A stretch of 64,000 nt of DNA from Sphagnum compactum (taxonomy: Eukaryota; Bryophyta; Sphagnopsida; Sphagnales), in NCBI GenBank assembly GCA_965153455.1, contig OZ234498.1, positions 5,704,001 through 5,768,000 on the forward strand. Direction: 5' to 3'. Below the pieces are notes generated by a model that had not been told where the DNA came from, did not search any database, and worked only from the letters and a program-made list of their open reading frames with translations. Made by a program: the position numbers and the translations under genes. The stretch's first letter is position 1. Each line of letters opens with the position of its first letter. This document shows, in pieces, positions 25,164 through 36,941 of the stretch.

Positions 25164-25386
25164 TGTAAAGCTGCATTCACACTTAATGTTAAGTCAGTGT
25201 TAAGTGAAAATCTAGGTGGCATCTTAGGTGGCACCCAATGTTAAATGGGTGATTGTTTAGTATTAAGTGAATGTTAATAGAACATAAAATCTTTGTGGTA
25301 AAATAGGTTTAGGTCCTAAATGACTAGCTTGGTGTTAAGGGACTTAATACTAGAGTCCTTAACATCAAGTGTGAATGCACCTTAAG
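25164..25386. mobile_element. Small inverted-repeat element (MITE-like)
   Basis: Ends are inverted copies of about 25 bp: GCATTCACACTTAATGTTAAG at the left (25172-25192) and its near-complement CTTAACATCAAGTGTGAATGC at the right (25358-25378), with only one mismatch in the 21-bp core. The interior (~165 bp) has TTAAGTG/AGGTGGCA words and no coding. Flanks include TAA/TTAA, which would fit a 3-bp target duplication, but that is weak in AT-rich DNA. Confidence 0.55.
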
Positions 25387-25387
25387 T

Positions 25388-25512
25388 AGGAACAAGGTGT
25401 AAGTGGTTATTATGTAGGTAGGTAAGTGGCTGACTCATGTAGTGGTAGATTATAGGTAGGTAAGTGATAATCTTACCACTTACCTACCTACATAGTCTAC
25501 CTATCTAGTAGT
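25388..25512. repeat. Short GGTA-type repeat with inverted half
   Basis: TAGGTAGGTAAGTGG words on the plus strand are followed by their complement (CCACTTACCTACCTACATAG, near 25476), so the segment could form a hairpin. It seems related to the arrays at 23.2 and 24.9 kb. Confidence 0.6.
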
Positions 25513-26582
25513 CACCAGTCATCCCTTTCGAGATGTTTGCTAATGATGCCACATAACAGAACTGAAAGAAAAGAACCCCTGCCAATTGCCTGAGGTCTTT
25601 TGTGGATTCTTTTGTCATTTTTAGCTAAGAAGCTAAAGCTGCTAAACGAGCACCGTACAACACAAAACCGACAATTTACATCCTGTTAGATCTAGAATCG
25701 ATTGTACTGAAAATTGATGAATTGATAAAACCAATTTTTGCAAGGCATTTCCCAACTGATCACGAAACCCATTGGAAAATACAATTATGCTACAAAAACA
25801 GGTCATTTAATTGCCATACAAACAACATTTTACAGCAGATTTGAACCCAATAGCAAGACAACCAAAGCTCCTTCTCTTTGAAGGTTCAGTTTTTAAGAAC
25901 TCCAATATGAATGTGAGGGGTGTTGCAAGTGCTGTCTGCCCTCCACTCCCCTTCCCCCCCCATCCTTCCCTCTGACTGCACTCTCCCAACTTCAAATGCT
26001 AATGAAAGGCTCTTTGCTTGGGGGATGTGTCCTTCCCTTTCTTGCCACCAATCACTTCCAATCCGTCCCACACTGGAAAAGCAGTTGTGGGGGGTGGAGC
26101 AACAAATGTGTAAGCATAAACATCATTGCCTCCAACACTACCCTGATGAATGACAATGGTTTTGAACACCCTACCATTGTACTGTTATCGAGATGATAGA
26201 AGGGAGCCAGATAAGATCTTCATGCAGCCCAATTGCCCGTAGTTTCATAAGAGTTTTTTTTCTCAAAATAAATGAGAAACACCTGCGGTGATTTTCTTGA
26301 ACTGTCGGGGATACATATCTTGGCCTCATGATGAGGGGTCTGTAAGATATCATACCCAAGCTTGACCAACAACCAGCAGAAAAACCTCAACGATTCTTGT
26401 GTTGCACTGTTCTGGTCTTGTATGGCATGTAAAATGGAACTGGTTCGTATCTAAGGTTTAAAATTGAGGTTTTCAAAGCCATTGCTGGAAATGGAAGAAG
26501 CTTGGCATAGAGGACATTGAGCCTCAATTTGGAGCTAGATGGCTGTGAAAGGAACTTCAGACTTGAAGCAGTGAGCATTAAT
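25513..26582. other. 3' flank of the ARID-PHD gene
   Basis: Probably includes the 3' UTR of the minus-strand gene ending at 26583. Open frames here are short and without recognisable domains. Confidence 0.5.
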
Positions 26583-29500
26583 TTAGCCACACCCAGCACT
26601 GCAGTGTGGACAGATGTACTCCAGACCATCAGTCTTTGCATAATCCTACATGAACAGAAAACATGAGTAAGATTATTAGTCCCATATTCAGGTGTACTGC
26701 ATGCTGATCAGCTGGAAAGTACATGTGTGCATACATATGTGTGCAAAGCTCTGCAATGAAATTTCATAGGTACACATAAAATCATGTGCACTGTTGAAAT
26801 CAACAAAGAAGTCTACAACTGATGCTAGCAAGCTATTGTATGGTTGGGGCTCTTTGATGACTTGCTGACTACTTTGATACACCAACTACATAGCCATTCT
26901 CCATGCCAATCTCCATGGTAGCATATGTTACCTTGAAAGTACCAAGTCCACCACGAGTGTCACAACCAAAGTGAGCCCATTCACCACATATGCCACACTT
27001 CACCCAATCTCCCTCTGCCCCACTGCAACCATGTTTTCACACATGGACCCTTTAAATGCCATATTACAATCTTGTGATTTACCTTGTTATGGCAAAATAG
27101 TTGTGGTTCTCTTACAGTGTGATTGAACATATTTCTGATGGGTTTGGTGGTATGACATGACATGGTCAGAATACACTAAGAACGAGAAGTACAGAAGAAC
27201 ATAGACCTGTGGCAAAGAATACAGCATTCTCCATCCACGTCATCATGAGCTAATTCATACTCCAGCAAATAGACCTCATAGTGTTTCTTCAGTGTGTTTC
27301 CTACACCCTGCGAACAACAAATCAGCCCATTTTCCAGTTCTATTATCAGTTCCTGTGAGCTGAATGCATTCTTGTTCTCACATTTGAAACTACATGCTAG
27401 CTGGTGCCAGAGTCACTGAGACCTTAACATGTTCTATTGGAATGTCAAAAATGAGAAAGCTTTCTTTGAATGTCCTGCATTGAAACCCTGGTGTTTATGC
27501 AGCAATAAATCACTGTTCTTTTCCCTTTTACAGTCAAATATGCTTACTGTCATCTTGTTCACTGAAGTATGGTTGCGCATTTTTGGGAAAACTTGGCCTT
27601 TCCAGTTGATGCCATTTCCAAGATGAAAACCTCCCCTTGAAACCACCTGAATGTCAAACTCAAAATTCAACACAAAACTTTCTGCAAATCATTTTTCCAT
27701 CAAAGGCACCAATTTTCATACTCCTTCAGTTACTGTAGACCAAGTGCACAAGTCTGAACTAGATACCCTGTAGTAAATATCTGCTTGAGAAAGTTCTACA
27801 AACCTCTCGATACAGGTTGAAGAGGTCAAGGCGTTTTCCATTGAGGACAACTTCGGGGAAGTTATCTGAACCAGTTGGAGGGATAAGGCGACCATGACCT
27901 CGAGACACTAAAAAATGCATCACATCCTTCAAGAATTCGACCTGCCACCCTCACCACATTTTCAGTGAGTTCAAAAGCAATAGAGAAACTGTGAGAAGAG
28001 GTTAGGTCACAAGACACTTTGTGAGGACACTAAATGTTTTTCAGTGACAAATGCTCGTGTTGGATTCTGACACTCACTAACTGTAATCTTATGCCCTCAA
28101 CTAACCCTTGACTCTCACTCCTACTTCAGTGCTTCCTGATGACTGCAAGGTGCTCTGCAGTGCAAGGACAATAAAATCAGGCCAGTGAAGAGTAGGTTTG
28201 AACCTCTGAGCACACATCAATGTGTGGGCGGCTACAGCCATGTGGCTTGATGTGAAGAGGGGTGACAGGAAGTGGAAATGGTGCATGTTCAGCAGCTGCT
28301 GGAGCTTGGTCATTCATAATGGGTCCAGGGACACGGGGATTAGGTCTTGGTCTCCCTGCGTCCAGCCTCTGCCGTCCCTTATTTCTCTCTCCCCCAGTTG
28401 GTCTATCAAGCTTCATTGACCAGCCTGCTTGGGCTGCAGCCATGATAGCCCCTGCAAAGGGCATGAGTTTTCGCCGGGTTGTATGTCGCATGGGCTTGAG
28501 TTTTGCCACTAGAGGCATAAAGATCTGCCTCTTTGTCAAGGCTGATAAATTGTTCTTGGAATCCCATCCTATGCAGTTGGCACAAGGAATTATACAATGA
28601 CCTTTTCAAGAGCACAAGATGAAGAAATAGTCCAAACTGACAAAGATAATGTTAATCACTGATGCCTCCTGTTAGCAGAATATATCAATATCACATTCCA
28701 TCCAAGTTTATGATGCAGGATTTTGTTTGTACCCTCCACAGCAGTGATGCATTTTGGGGCAACAAGAACAACATCACATGTTAAAAGGTGTAAGTGTAAG
28801 CAATCTATACCTTCTGTAGCTGTCTGGGTTGTCATCACCTCCTCAGTTTTGCTGCTTGGCAATCGATTGAAATTCCTGTCATGGTCTTCATCACTCATGC
28901 TGTCATTGGGGCCATCAGAGGAGAGGAGCCCAATGCCCTTTCTCCTTGCTGGTGGAGGCTCCAACCAAGAAGGGATTGGCAATGGAGTAGGGAAGCCATC
29001 ATAAGGGCGTCGAATGGGTCCACTCACCTCTTCCTGCATGCGCTTTAGTGTGGTCAGGTGGAGTGCATCTTTCTTTTCAAATGCAGCCACTGGGGCTCCT
29101 TCCACACCAGCAATACCTAGGGATACCAGGCTCCCATAGCTCAAGTCTGCAGAGAGCTGTCGCAAGACCTGCAAATCCGTAACAGTTATGTGAGAGAAAT
29201 TAAAATACAACATGCCCTATTCACTTGTGTGGATGAAACACATCAGAGCTCTTCAAATGCACGTGCAGAAACTCTGGCAGCAAACAAAACACACTGCATC
29301 CAATCATAACTCTATGAAGTGTGAATTGAACACTGACCTGCCCAACCCAAGTAGGGGCCCGTATCTGGATCTCTATGACAGAAGCACCACAGGCAACGGA
29401 AACAGACCGTCGCTTCTCTTCATTCACTGCTTGTGATTCATTCTCCACCGTGGGAAACCGCAATTTTTGACACATGTCAAGTAGTGAATTCTTGACACTC

Positions 29501-32500
29501 CTCCCTAATTGCTGCCAACAGGGGAAAAAAATGGCTTGTAAGCTAACCCCCACCTCATGCTTTTGACAAGCAACTTGGTTTTCTTCAGCAGCTGTGAATC
29601 ACATTCGATGTTTGCTTGCCTGTCTATTCCTGCCCTAGCTTATTATATATCAGAACCATAAGCACAAAGCCATAGTGCTGTTCAAAGATAAACTGAAAAG
29701 GACATGGTTAAGCAATAACCTGATTATCAAAGCAAGTTTGAGCAGGCCCAGAAACAAGTAGAGAAATGCGGGCACAACTGGCAGTGCACACATCACAGCG
29801 CATTGTTACAATTCCACGCGAAAAAGCTGCTGCTGCCATTGGTGGTGGAGGAGCACTGCACATACTTATTGAGTTAGGCTTCACTGTAAGGTACCTGGGA
29901 TAGTTTTACAGAAGGATTTTTGAGGCACTATTGAGGTTATCCAAATGAAACTGCTCACAGGGAGTACGACTGGGAGTTGTACTTCATGTAGAAGTTCTTC
30001 AGATGCTATTTGGGGAGCATCACAGGAAAGATAAAAGGGGACCCACCTAACTCGATGCAGCAGTCGAACACCTCTGGCCTGCAATGATGACGAAAGACTC
30101 AGAAAGTAAGAGTCACATCAACTGGAAGTTTTCTTCAAGTCATGACCTATGTCAATCTATCCTTCTGCTGTTGCTTCAAGGAGACCAAACTGTGTCCTTA
30201 CTGCTCAAACAAATCAAAATCAAAAGCAGGAACTCTTCATATGTGATATCAGGCCAAATACATGTCTTAATAAGTATGGAGAACTTCTCCACAGTTACAA
30301 TTTAAGTCAATCTGAATATAGTTAGGAGAATACCCTGTAATAATGTTATGGAGATTTCAGATCTGACAGCGAATGGGGAACTGAGGAAAGTAACCCTAAA
30401 GACCAGAGAAAATGAAAACAAAAACAAAACTGAGGCATGGTTTGGACAACAGTGACAATCATATGCATGCTCAGAGACCTTCAACAGCAAAATATATGGC
30501 ACGTGACATCAGGTCAAAGCAAACATTGGCACACTAAGAGTCCCAAAGCTTTGTTCAAGTAAGCCTCTAAACGATTGGAAAGGAGACCTACTTCAATTGT
30601 CATAAGTGCACTGAGCCCATCTACAATAGCTCCAAACGAGCTTGAGTTCTGCAAAGAAAGCAGTGTTATGAAATGACATTGGCACCGCTGTTCATGAAAG
30701 GACAAAGAAGTTGATAGGAGTCAACAGGTACAGAAGCACAGATGACAACCACAAGATACATGAGCCCTGTTTTCCTTGAGTAACATAGCAACATGTGTTT
30801 GAGCCTCACAAGCAACAACTGCATTGCAAAATTCTGCATCCTTCTCAAGCCAGTCTCTCTACTCCAACTTGAATGGCTATGAAAGTGAAATATATCTAGG
30901 AATCAACAGTGCAGTCTAAACTCATAGCTTCACAAATGAAAATTTCCATTTATTTATCTAAGAAAGAGGAGTGGCCATGGCACAATCCAAATGCTGACAT
31001 GCATGGAGATGCCACAGGGCACATTTGACTCCACACTGGTGTTTGCTAGCCAGATAGTAGGCCAAATGACTATATGTTCTTGGATACAGGTGAGTAGTTA
31101 TATGGTCCTCACTGCAAAAACCTAGTGACCAGGAATTCCTTAACAAGGCACACATACACACTCCAGGAGCATGCAAGCCAATATAAGAGGAGCAAGAAGG
31201 CACAGAGATAGGAACCTTACAGGATAGGTTGCTTCTGAGCAGACAAGAAACCGAACATCAGTCATGTCATCATAAACTTGTACTGATGTTTCTGTATGCT
31301 CTACTTCCTGCTCATCCATGGTTTTTGAAGATGGAGCTCCAAGGAGTATGGGCTCAGCATGAGCCAGATTTTCATGGCTTTTCTCTCTTGCTGCATTTAA
31401 TTGAGCACAATGTATTTGAAATGAAGCATTTGCAATCTGGAATGCATCCCAAGGTCCTGTTGCTGAGCTGCTTCACAAGACAAATGTTGAAGTCTCAGAA
31501 CTAGAGCCGCTGAGTGTTTTTCATCATCTGCTGGTCCAGACTTTCAACTATAATGTGTACAGCAATGATGGTAGCAGCAGATGAAAGAAGCATTTTCTTT
31601 TACAAACAAGCTGATCAACAACAGGAAAAAGACACACACATTTAACAATCACATAATACAATGATTGACCACACCTCCTTAAAGCAGACAGTATTGCTCG
31701 ACGGAAGTGAGTTGCTAATGAGGATGTGGGTCCACTTTTCCAGCTTATAACATATTCCACACCCTGCATATGTTCAAAAGAATCTCATGTACACAATAAC
31801 AAAGAAAAAGCTAAAATTTCATGAACCAGGCTCCAACAGAAAAATGCAAGAGGATTGTAGGATTTGAGCAGCCAGAATTCAACAGCAGACATCGTTTGCT
31901 CAAGGGATGCAGCTTGTTTTGTTGTTGGAATATCATCTCTTAGAAACCTGGAAGTTAAGCTTAAAACCTTGAAATCAATCTAGCAGAATCACAAATTTTG
32001 GCAAGGAATTCTTCAGATGGCTGCTACATGTATACTTACAATGTGACCCTTGGAAATGGAAATTCTTCACATTGCAGGGTGACTGAAAAACTTCCATGAT
32101 ACAGATAGAGAAAGTTGTGGAGACTTACCAGGATGTGCAAAGCCTCACCCAGTGTCCCTGCTGAAAAATCAAGATACACCTGGATTTGCAAGAAAGAAAT
32201 CAGAATGACAGAGGGAACTACACATTCCTTTGTGAACAGACCAAGAGAGAAAGAGGGCACAATTTGACCATGAAGGTATTTTGGGTCACAAACAATTGCT
32301 GAAGAAAGAAAAAAGCCCAGTGGATTCATACAAGGAAGCATGGAGACACACACCAGATCTGGAGTTTTCGAATGCAAAGACAAAGAGAAAATTTCAGCAG
32401 AGAGCGCTTCACCATCCTTGAAAACAAACTCTCCAAGTTCCTCCTTGCGGCCTGACATGGGTCGATGCCGGAAGTACACAAACTCGGGCTGCAACATCTC

Positions 32501-33338
32501 CAATTGCCATCCTAGCTCCTCCTTTGAAGGATCCTCCAACACATGAACCTGTGCAGCAGCAATGGTTTGAATCTGCTGGCTGTTACAAGATTGGGTTCAA
32601 TTGTTTGCAAGATCAGGACACAAATGACAACGGTGCACTAGTTCCAATTCCGCTGCTGATTGATGATGGCTATAAGACAAATCCTATTGCTATGACAAGC
32701 GTCATCCTTACAACACTGCCATCCATGTATATTAGAAAGAACAGAACAGATCTGCCACTGCAGCCCAAACCATTCACAAGCTGTCTAACAGATGGAATGT
32801 GATCGACAAACATAACAGAATGCGAAGCCTTGTCTTTTGATGAAGCAAATTGTCAAGCAAGAGTCTTACAGGCAATTGTCATGGAAAGAAGAAGAAACTG
32901 CAATCCTGAAAAAATCTGAAGCAACAAAAGGGTGAAGTGCAATCTTTGCAAAAATGACGAGGATACAAAGTTGCTCTCTTTGATTACAGTTGCAGGCAAA
33001 TTTAGCTGCTGCTATGCTATGCTATGCTATGCTATGATGATGATCATTAGAGAAACATTATTATTGCAAACCTCCAGAAATCCTGTTGTCTCAAGATCTT
33101 CAAACTCTTGCAGCAGTAGCCCTCCATTGCTTCTGTAGTAACAGCAACTCCCCCCTTCGGAAAGGAGGAGAGAGCTTTTCCACTTGCTTGTTTCTGAATC
33201 CCCCGGCAATAATGAACCCCCACCACCTGTGGCACCACCACCAGCGATTCCTCTCCCTCCGCTAATCACCGCAAGAAGAGTGCGTATGAACTTGCCACTT
33301 TTCAGAGGAGAGCCAGCACCACCACCACCACGGGACAT
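26583..33338 (-). CDS. ARID-PHD chromatin protein, plant ARID4 type
   Basis: A nuclear DNA-binding protein of the plant family that includes Arabidopsis ARID2-4, described as parts of the PEAT chromatin complex with PWWP, EPCR and TRB proteins. Seventeen exons on the minus strand give one continuous frame of 854 residues: 33338-33072, 32548-32354, 32179-32129, 31763-31675, 31470-31221, 30858-30760, 30648-30592, 30078-30047, 29855-29720, 29511-29338, 29168-28811, 28568-28204, 27941-27804, 27646-27548, 27307-27207, 27022-26932, 26645-26583. The N-terminal family region includes GVEYVISWKSG and WDAFQIANASF. ARID is about 692-790 with NFPEVVLNGKRLDLFNLYRE and GGFHLGNGINWKGQVF. A C-terminal C4HC3 PHD-like finger spans about 799-851 (CILC, CGIC, WAHFGC, CPHC). 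The start is the first Met, after a Gly-rich opening. The first two and last exons are the least certain in length. Head-to-head with the YIF1 gene. Confidence 0.92.
33005..33040. repeat. (CTATG)n microsatellite in ARID4 intron 1
   Basis: Five perfect copies of the pentamer GCTAT/CTATG just inside the first intron of the ARID-PHD gene, followed by ATGATGATG. Confidence 0.85.
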
Positions 33339-33798
33339 TGTTTAGAAACCCGCCAAAGAATGCCAGGAAGAACCGAAAAGCAGAAAGAGAGAGGGAAAGA
33401 AAGAGAGAGACAGAGAGAGACTAGACAGAGAGAGAGAGAATCGCAGACGCAGGCACATACACGGAAACACAGTTGCAAAGCAGTTTTAGAAGCAGAAGAC
33501 TGACTAACACAACCCTAAGCAAAGGAGGAGGAGGAGGAGGAGGAGGGAGGAGAAGCTCTGAAGAGACGAAAATGTCGTTTGTGAGGAGCATAGAAACAAT
33601 CAGAACAGTGGTGGTGGTGGTGGTGCCAAACAACAGGACGGGGTGAAGACGACGACGACGAGCTTCTTCCTCCAATTGCGCACAAGAAGAGATTTCACGA
33701 GTCTCCTCATCAAAAAGCCAAAACCGACAGCAACGCCCAGTGGCGTCTCAAATGATTCACGACTACATGTGCTCGGGTGTTGTTTTCCTATTCTCATC

Positions 33799-33932
33799 AT
33801 CATCATCAGCAGCAGTAGAAGCAACAGCAATACCAGCAGCAGAAGAAGCAACAGCAATAGCAACAGCAGCAATAGCAGCAGCATCATCACATTCATTACA
33901 GTGCAGCAGCAGCAGCAGCAGCAGCAAGCGGG
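33799..33932. repeat. ATC/CAG trinucleotide repeat tract
   Basis: (ATC)n then interrupted CAG/CAA/TAG units, ending with eight perfect CAG triplets at about 33902-33926. It lies in the shared promoter or a 5' leader. Confidence 0.9.
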
Positions 33933-34065
33933 ATTGCCAAACCTAGAGCTGCGATTTGCAGCAGCAAAATTGTGCAATAATAATCATCGTCATTATAATC
34001 ATTTCGTACTCTCTTACTTACCGCAGTTGCGTTTTCGTCATCAAACGAACAAATCCCGTACTCGA

Positions 34066-34315
34066 TTCGTCGTCTTGTTCGTCGTCGATCCGGCACTCGA
34101 TTCTTCGTCTTCTTCGTCAATCCGGGTACTCGATTCTTCGTCTTCGTCGTTAATCCGGTACTCGTTTTTTCAGTATTCTTCGGCTTCGTCGTCAATCCGG
34201 TGCTCGATTCTTGTCTATTCTTCGGCTTCGTCGTCAATCCGGTGCTCGATTCTTGTCTATTCTTCGTCTTCGTCGTCAATCCAGTACTCGATTCTTCGTC
34301 GTTCGCCTGTGTCCG
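34066..34315. repeat. TCG-rich minisatellite, 32-42 bp units
   Basis: Units carry (A/G)ATCCGG with starts at 34087, 34119, 34152, 34194, 34236 and 34278 (the last is AATCCAG), joined by TTCTTCGTCTTCGTCGTC-like stretches. The last three spacings are all 42 bp, so copies there are recent. Confidence 0.85.
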
Positions 34316-34839
34316 GACGTGCAGTATTGTGCGATCGGGGCGTGGATGAATCGATCGACGCGCTTGTTTTCGCTGTCGCTGAAGAAGCGACGAAGAACAA
34401 GGCAACAACAACAGTTTTCGTGTCTGTTCTTGTTGTTCTTCGTTTGCCTGACCGTTTGATTCTTTCTTTCCTTCTTTCTTTCTCGTGCAAGTCGGCAAGA
34501 AAACTTCGGCATAGTTTAGTGGTACCGTTTTGCACACACAGCTTGATAGACCATTGCATCACCAGCTGGTTTCTTTTCTGTTTTTTTTTTTTTTTTGGTC
34601 TTTGATTATTGTCTGCCGCAGTCCGAAGTTGCGGGCAACACTAGCGCAAAGATTCATCACGGAGAACCATCCGCTCTGTTTTTCTTCTTTTGTTGTCGTC
34701 GTCTCCTGTCCAGAGTGCAGGTGATGCGGACGGGCTGTAACTTCGAGCACACTTCTTCTTGCTGAACTTTGATTGCAACACGCACGCTCCGCTCCGGAAC
34801 TGCACTTGAAGCACTCCTGCAGCTCAAACCTCGACAACT

Positions 34840-36941
34840 ATGGCGTGGCAGCAGCAAGTCCCGCCCCAGGTATGTGCGCTTCTTCTTTGTTGCCGTTTTT
34901 TCGCAAGATTTGAAACCGAAATCACGCGCGGTGCGATCCGTCTGAGAGAGAGGAAGCAAGGAAGGAAGGGCGGAAGTAATGGCCGTTGTTGGATCTGAAA
35001 TTCCTTCTTTTGGTCGCTGCATTTTGCAAGCAACGTTTTGGCTTCTTCTTCTTCCGATCCGTCATGTGCCGCGATGGTATTGAGAAGAATGAAGAATGAA
35101 GCCGAGTTTAGGGTTACTGGGAACGTTTCCAGATCCCCGTGGGGATTGTTCAATAAGATCACTGTGGGAGAGAATGGATTGCTGCTGCTTGGATCGAGTC
35201 ATCATAGACTGTGTTTTTAACCGGCTGTTCTCGAGTGATTGCTGCAGGATCCTAGTCCTGGAGTGTACTCTTCTTTTGTTTCTTCTCAAGAAATCGAAGT
35301 GAATTATTCTCTGGATGATCACAAGACTTTGAAGTCCAAAGTAGGAGAGTTCACAAAGCTGGGATATTGATGGGGAGGTTTTTTCTGGGGAGGTTTGATG
35401 GCAGGGGCCTGGAGTTGGAGGTGGATATGATCCGCGATTTGGACCACAACATGGCATGCAGCTGCCACAAACTGGAGGCGCAGCTGCAGTCCCGGGTGTA
35501 AGCAACCCCTTCAATGATGTTTTATATGGAGCAAGCTCTGGCATTCTTGGTACATATCTTGGCAACAGCAAGGAATATGTTCAAAGCAATGTATGTGTTT
35601 CTGCCACTCCAGTTCACAATAACACTGTTTTTCAGTTGATCATGCAAGAGGAGGAGAGGAATACAGCATTGGCAACATGGTGTCATTTGCATTTGTGCCA
35701 CCGCTATCAGGCAATTTGTTTGATAACTTGTAGTGGTGACTTGCTTTCAGAAGAGAGATAGTCTGCTTGTTGGTGCTAAGATTTAGTGTGCGGTGGAGCT
35801 GTGTTAACAACAGTCCTGGCACATTATATTTTCAGATTGGGTATTATGAGATTGGTGCATTTAGGTTCACGCTCTCTGTATTGCTTTTTGAGATATTTGG
35901 GGTTTCTGATTTGTGCTGTTGTCTTTGTAGAGCTGACTACCAGTGGGGGTTGAGTTTTGGGTTTTTGCAGGTAAGCAGGTATTTTGCAACTCATGATGTG
36001 CAGTATTATTTCCAAGTAAATGACCAATATGTTAAGAACAAGCTCAAAGTGGTTCTCTTTCCATTCCTTCATAAGGTTTCACTTACTTCACTACTTCCCT
36101 TCTCTGGTGTGTAAGCCCATGAAGTAGAATTGTAACTGTAATTTTTTGGAGAAGATGCATGTCCATGTCAGTGATATTGACTCCTCATAACTTGCAATTT
36201 GCAGGGTCATTGGACACGGATTGCAGAGCAGGTAGCTGGGGGCCTGAAGTATAAGCCACCTCGCCATGATATCAATGCTCCTGACCTTTACCTGCCACTT
36301 ATGGCCTTCAGCACCTACATTATTCTCTGTGGTCTGACACTGGGACTTGCTGGCAAGTAAGTCATCACAAATGCCTTTCTTCTTGTTGAAATTCAACCTC
36401 AGCCTTTTTGAGGCATTGTGCACTATGTATCATACTCATATAGAGGAAATTTCCTGGTGCAATTCCATTACAGATTCAGGAAGTGAATTGTTTGAGTTTG
36501 TTATTGTTTGAAACTTACTTAAGACGCCCTTGGGTTTTGTCTTATTTTCAATGACATGACAGGTTCACACCTGATGTGATGAGCTCGCTATTTACAAAGG
36601 CTGTGCTTGGATGGGCAGTGGAAACCATTCTGCTGAAATCATCGTTATTTGCCTTAGGGAGCACTGATGCTCCACTGCTAGATGTGCTTGCATATGGGGG
36701 CTATTCATTTATTGGGGTGTCTGTGTCAGTTTTGGCTTCCATGGTATGGAGCTATGCTTACTACCTCACATTGCCTTGGACTAGTTTCTGCATGGCAAAT
36801 TTTCTAGTGAGGACAATGAAGAGATTGTTGTTCGCAGAGGCTAGGAGTTATGATCGAGATTCCACCCGGCATCACTATTTTCTTCTTCTCATGGGGGTTG
36901 CTCAATTTCCCCTGTTTTATTGGTTAGTGCGTGTGAGGTAG
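34840..36941 (+). CDS. YIF1-family ER/Golgi membrane protein
   Basis: A YIF1 homologue, a multi-pass membrane protein that partners YIP1-type proteins and Rab GTPases in ER-to-Golgi vesicle traffic. Five exons (34840-34869, 35405-35590, 35971-36075, 36205-36356, 36563-36941) join into 283 residues, close to the family's usual length. The soluble N-terminus is Gln/Gly/Pro-rich. Family blocks follow: [20 protein letters not shown] (about 41-60), [19 protein letters not shown], then [20 protein letters not shown] at the first membrane segment. About five hydrophobic segments fill residues 145-283, and the last ends [11 protein letters not shown] at the stop, so the C-terminus is in or at the membrane. 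Start: the only Met before the first intron, with a short 10-codon first exon. Divergent from the ARID-PHD gene. Confidence 0.94.

Larger units (their letters stand above)
33339..34839. promoter_or_regulatory. Head-to-head promoter region of ARID4 and YIF1
   Basis: About 1.5 kb separates the two start codons. The ARID4 side has AGAGAG purine runs (33380-33445) and a GGAGGA run (33523-33550), typical of plant 5' leaders. The middle holds CAG/ATC and TCG trinucleotide repeats listed separately. Several long open frames cross it on both strands (up to 320 codons) but consist of Ser/Arg or Leu/Met runs from those repeats. Confidence 0.65.

Noticed and set aside
33643-34605. Long open frame of 320 codons between ARID4 and YIF1
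   Set aside because: Built almost wholly of Ser/Arg/Asn runs from ATC, CAG and TCG repeats; an equally long frame exists on the other strand. Both arise because the repeat units lack stops.
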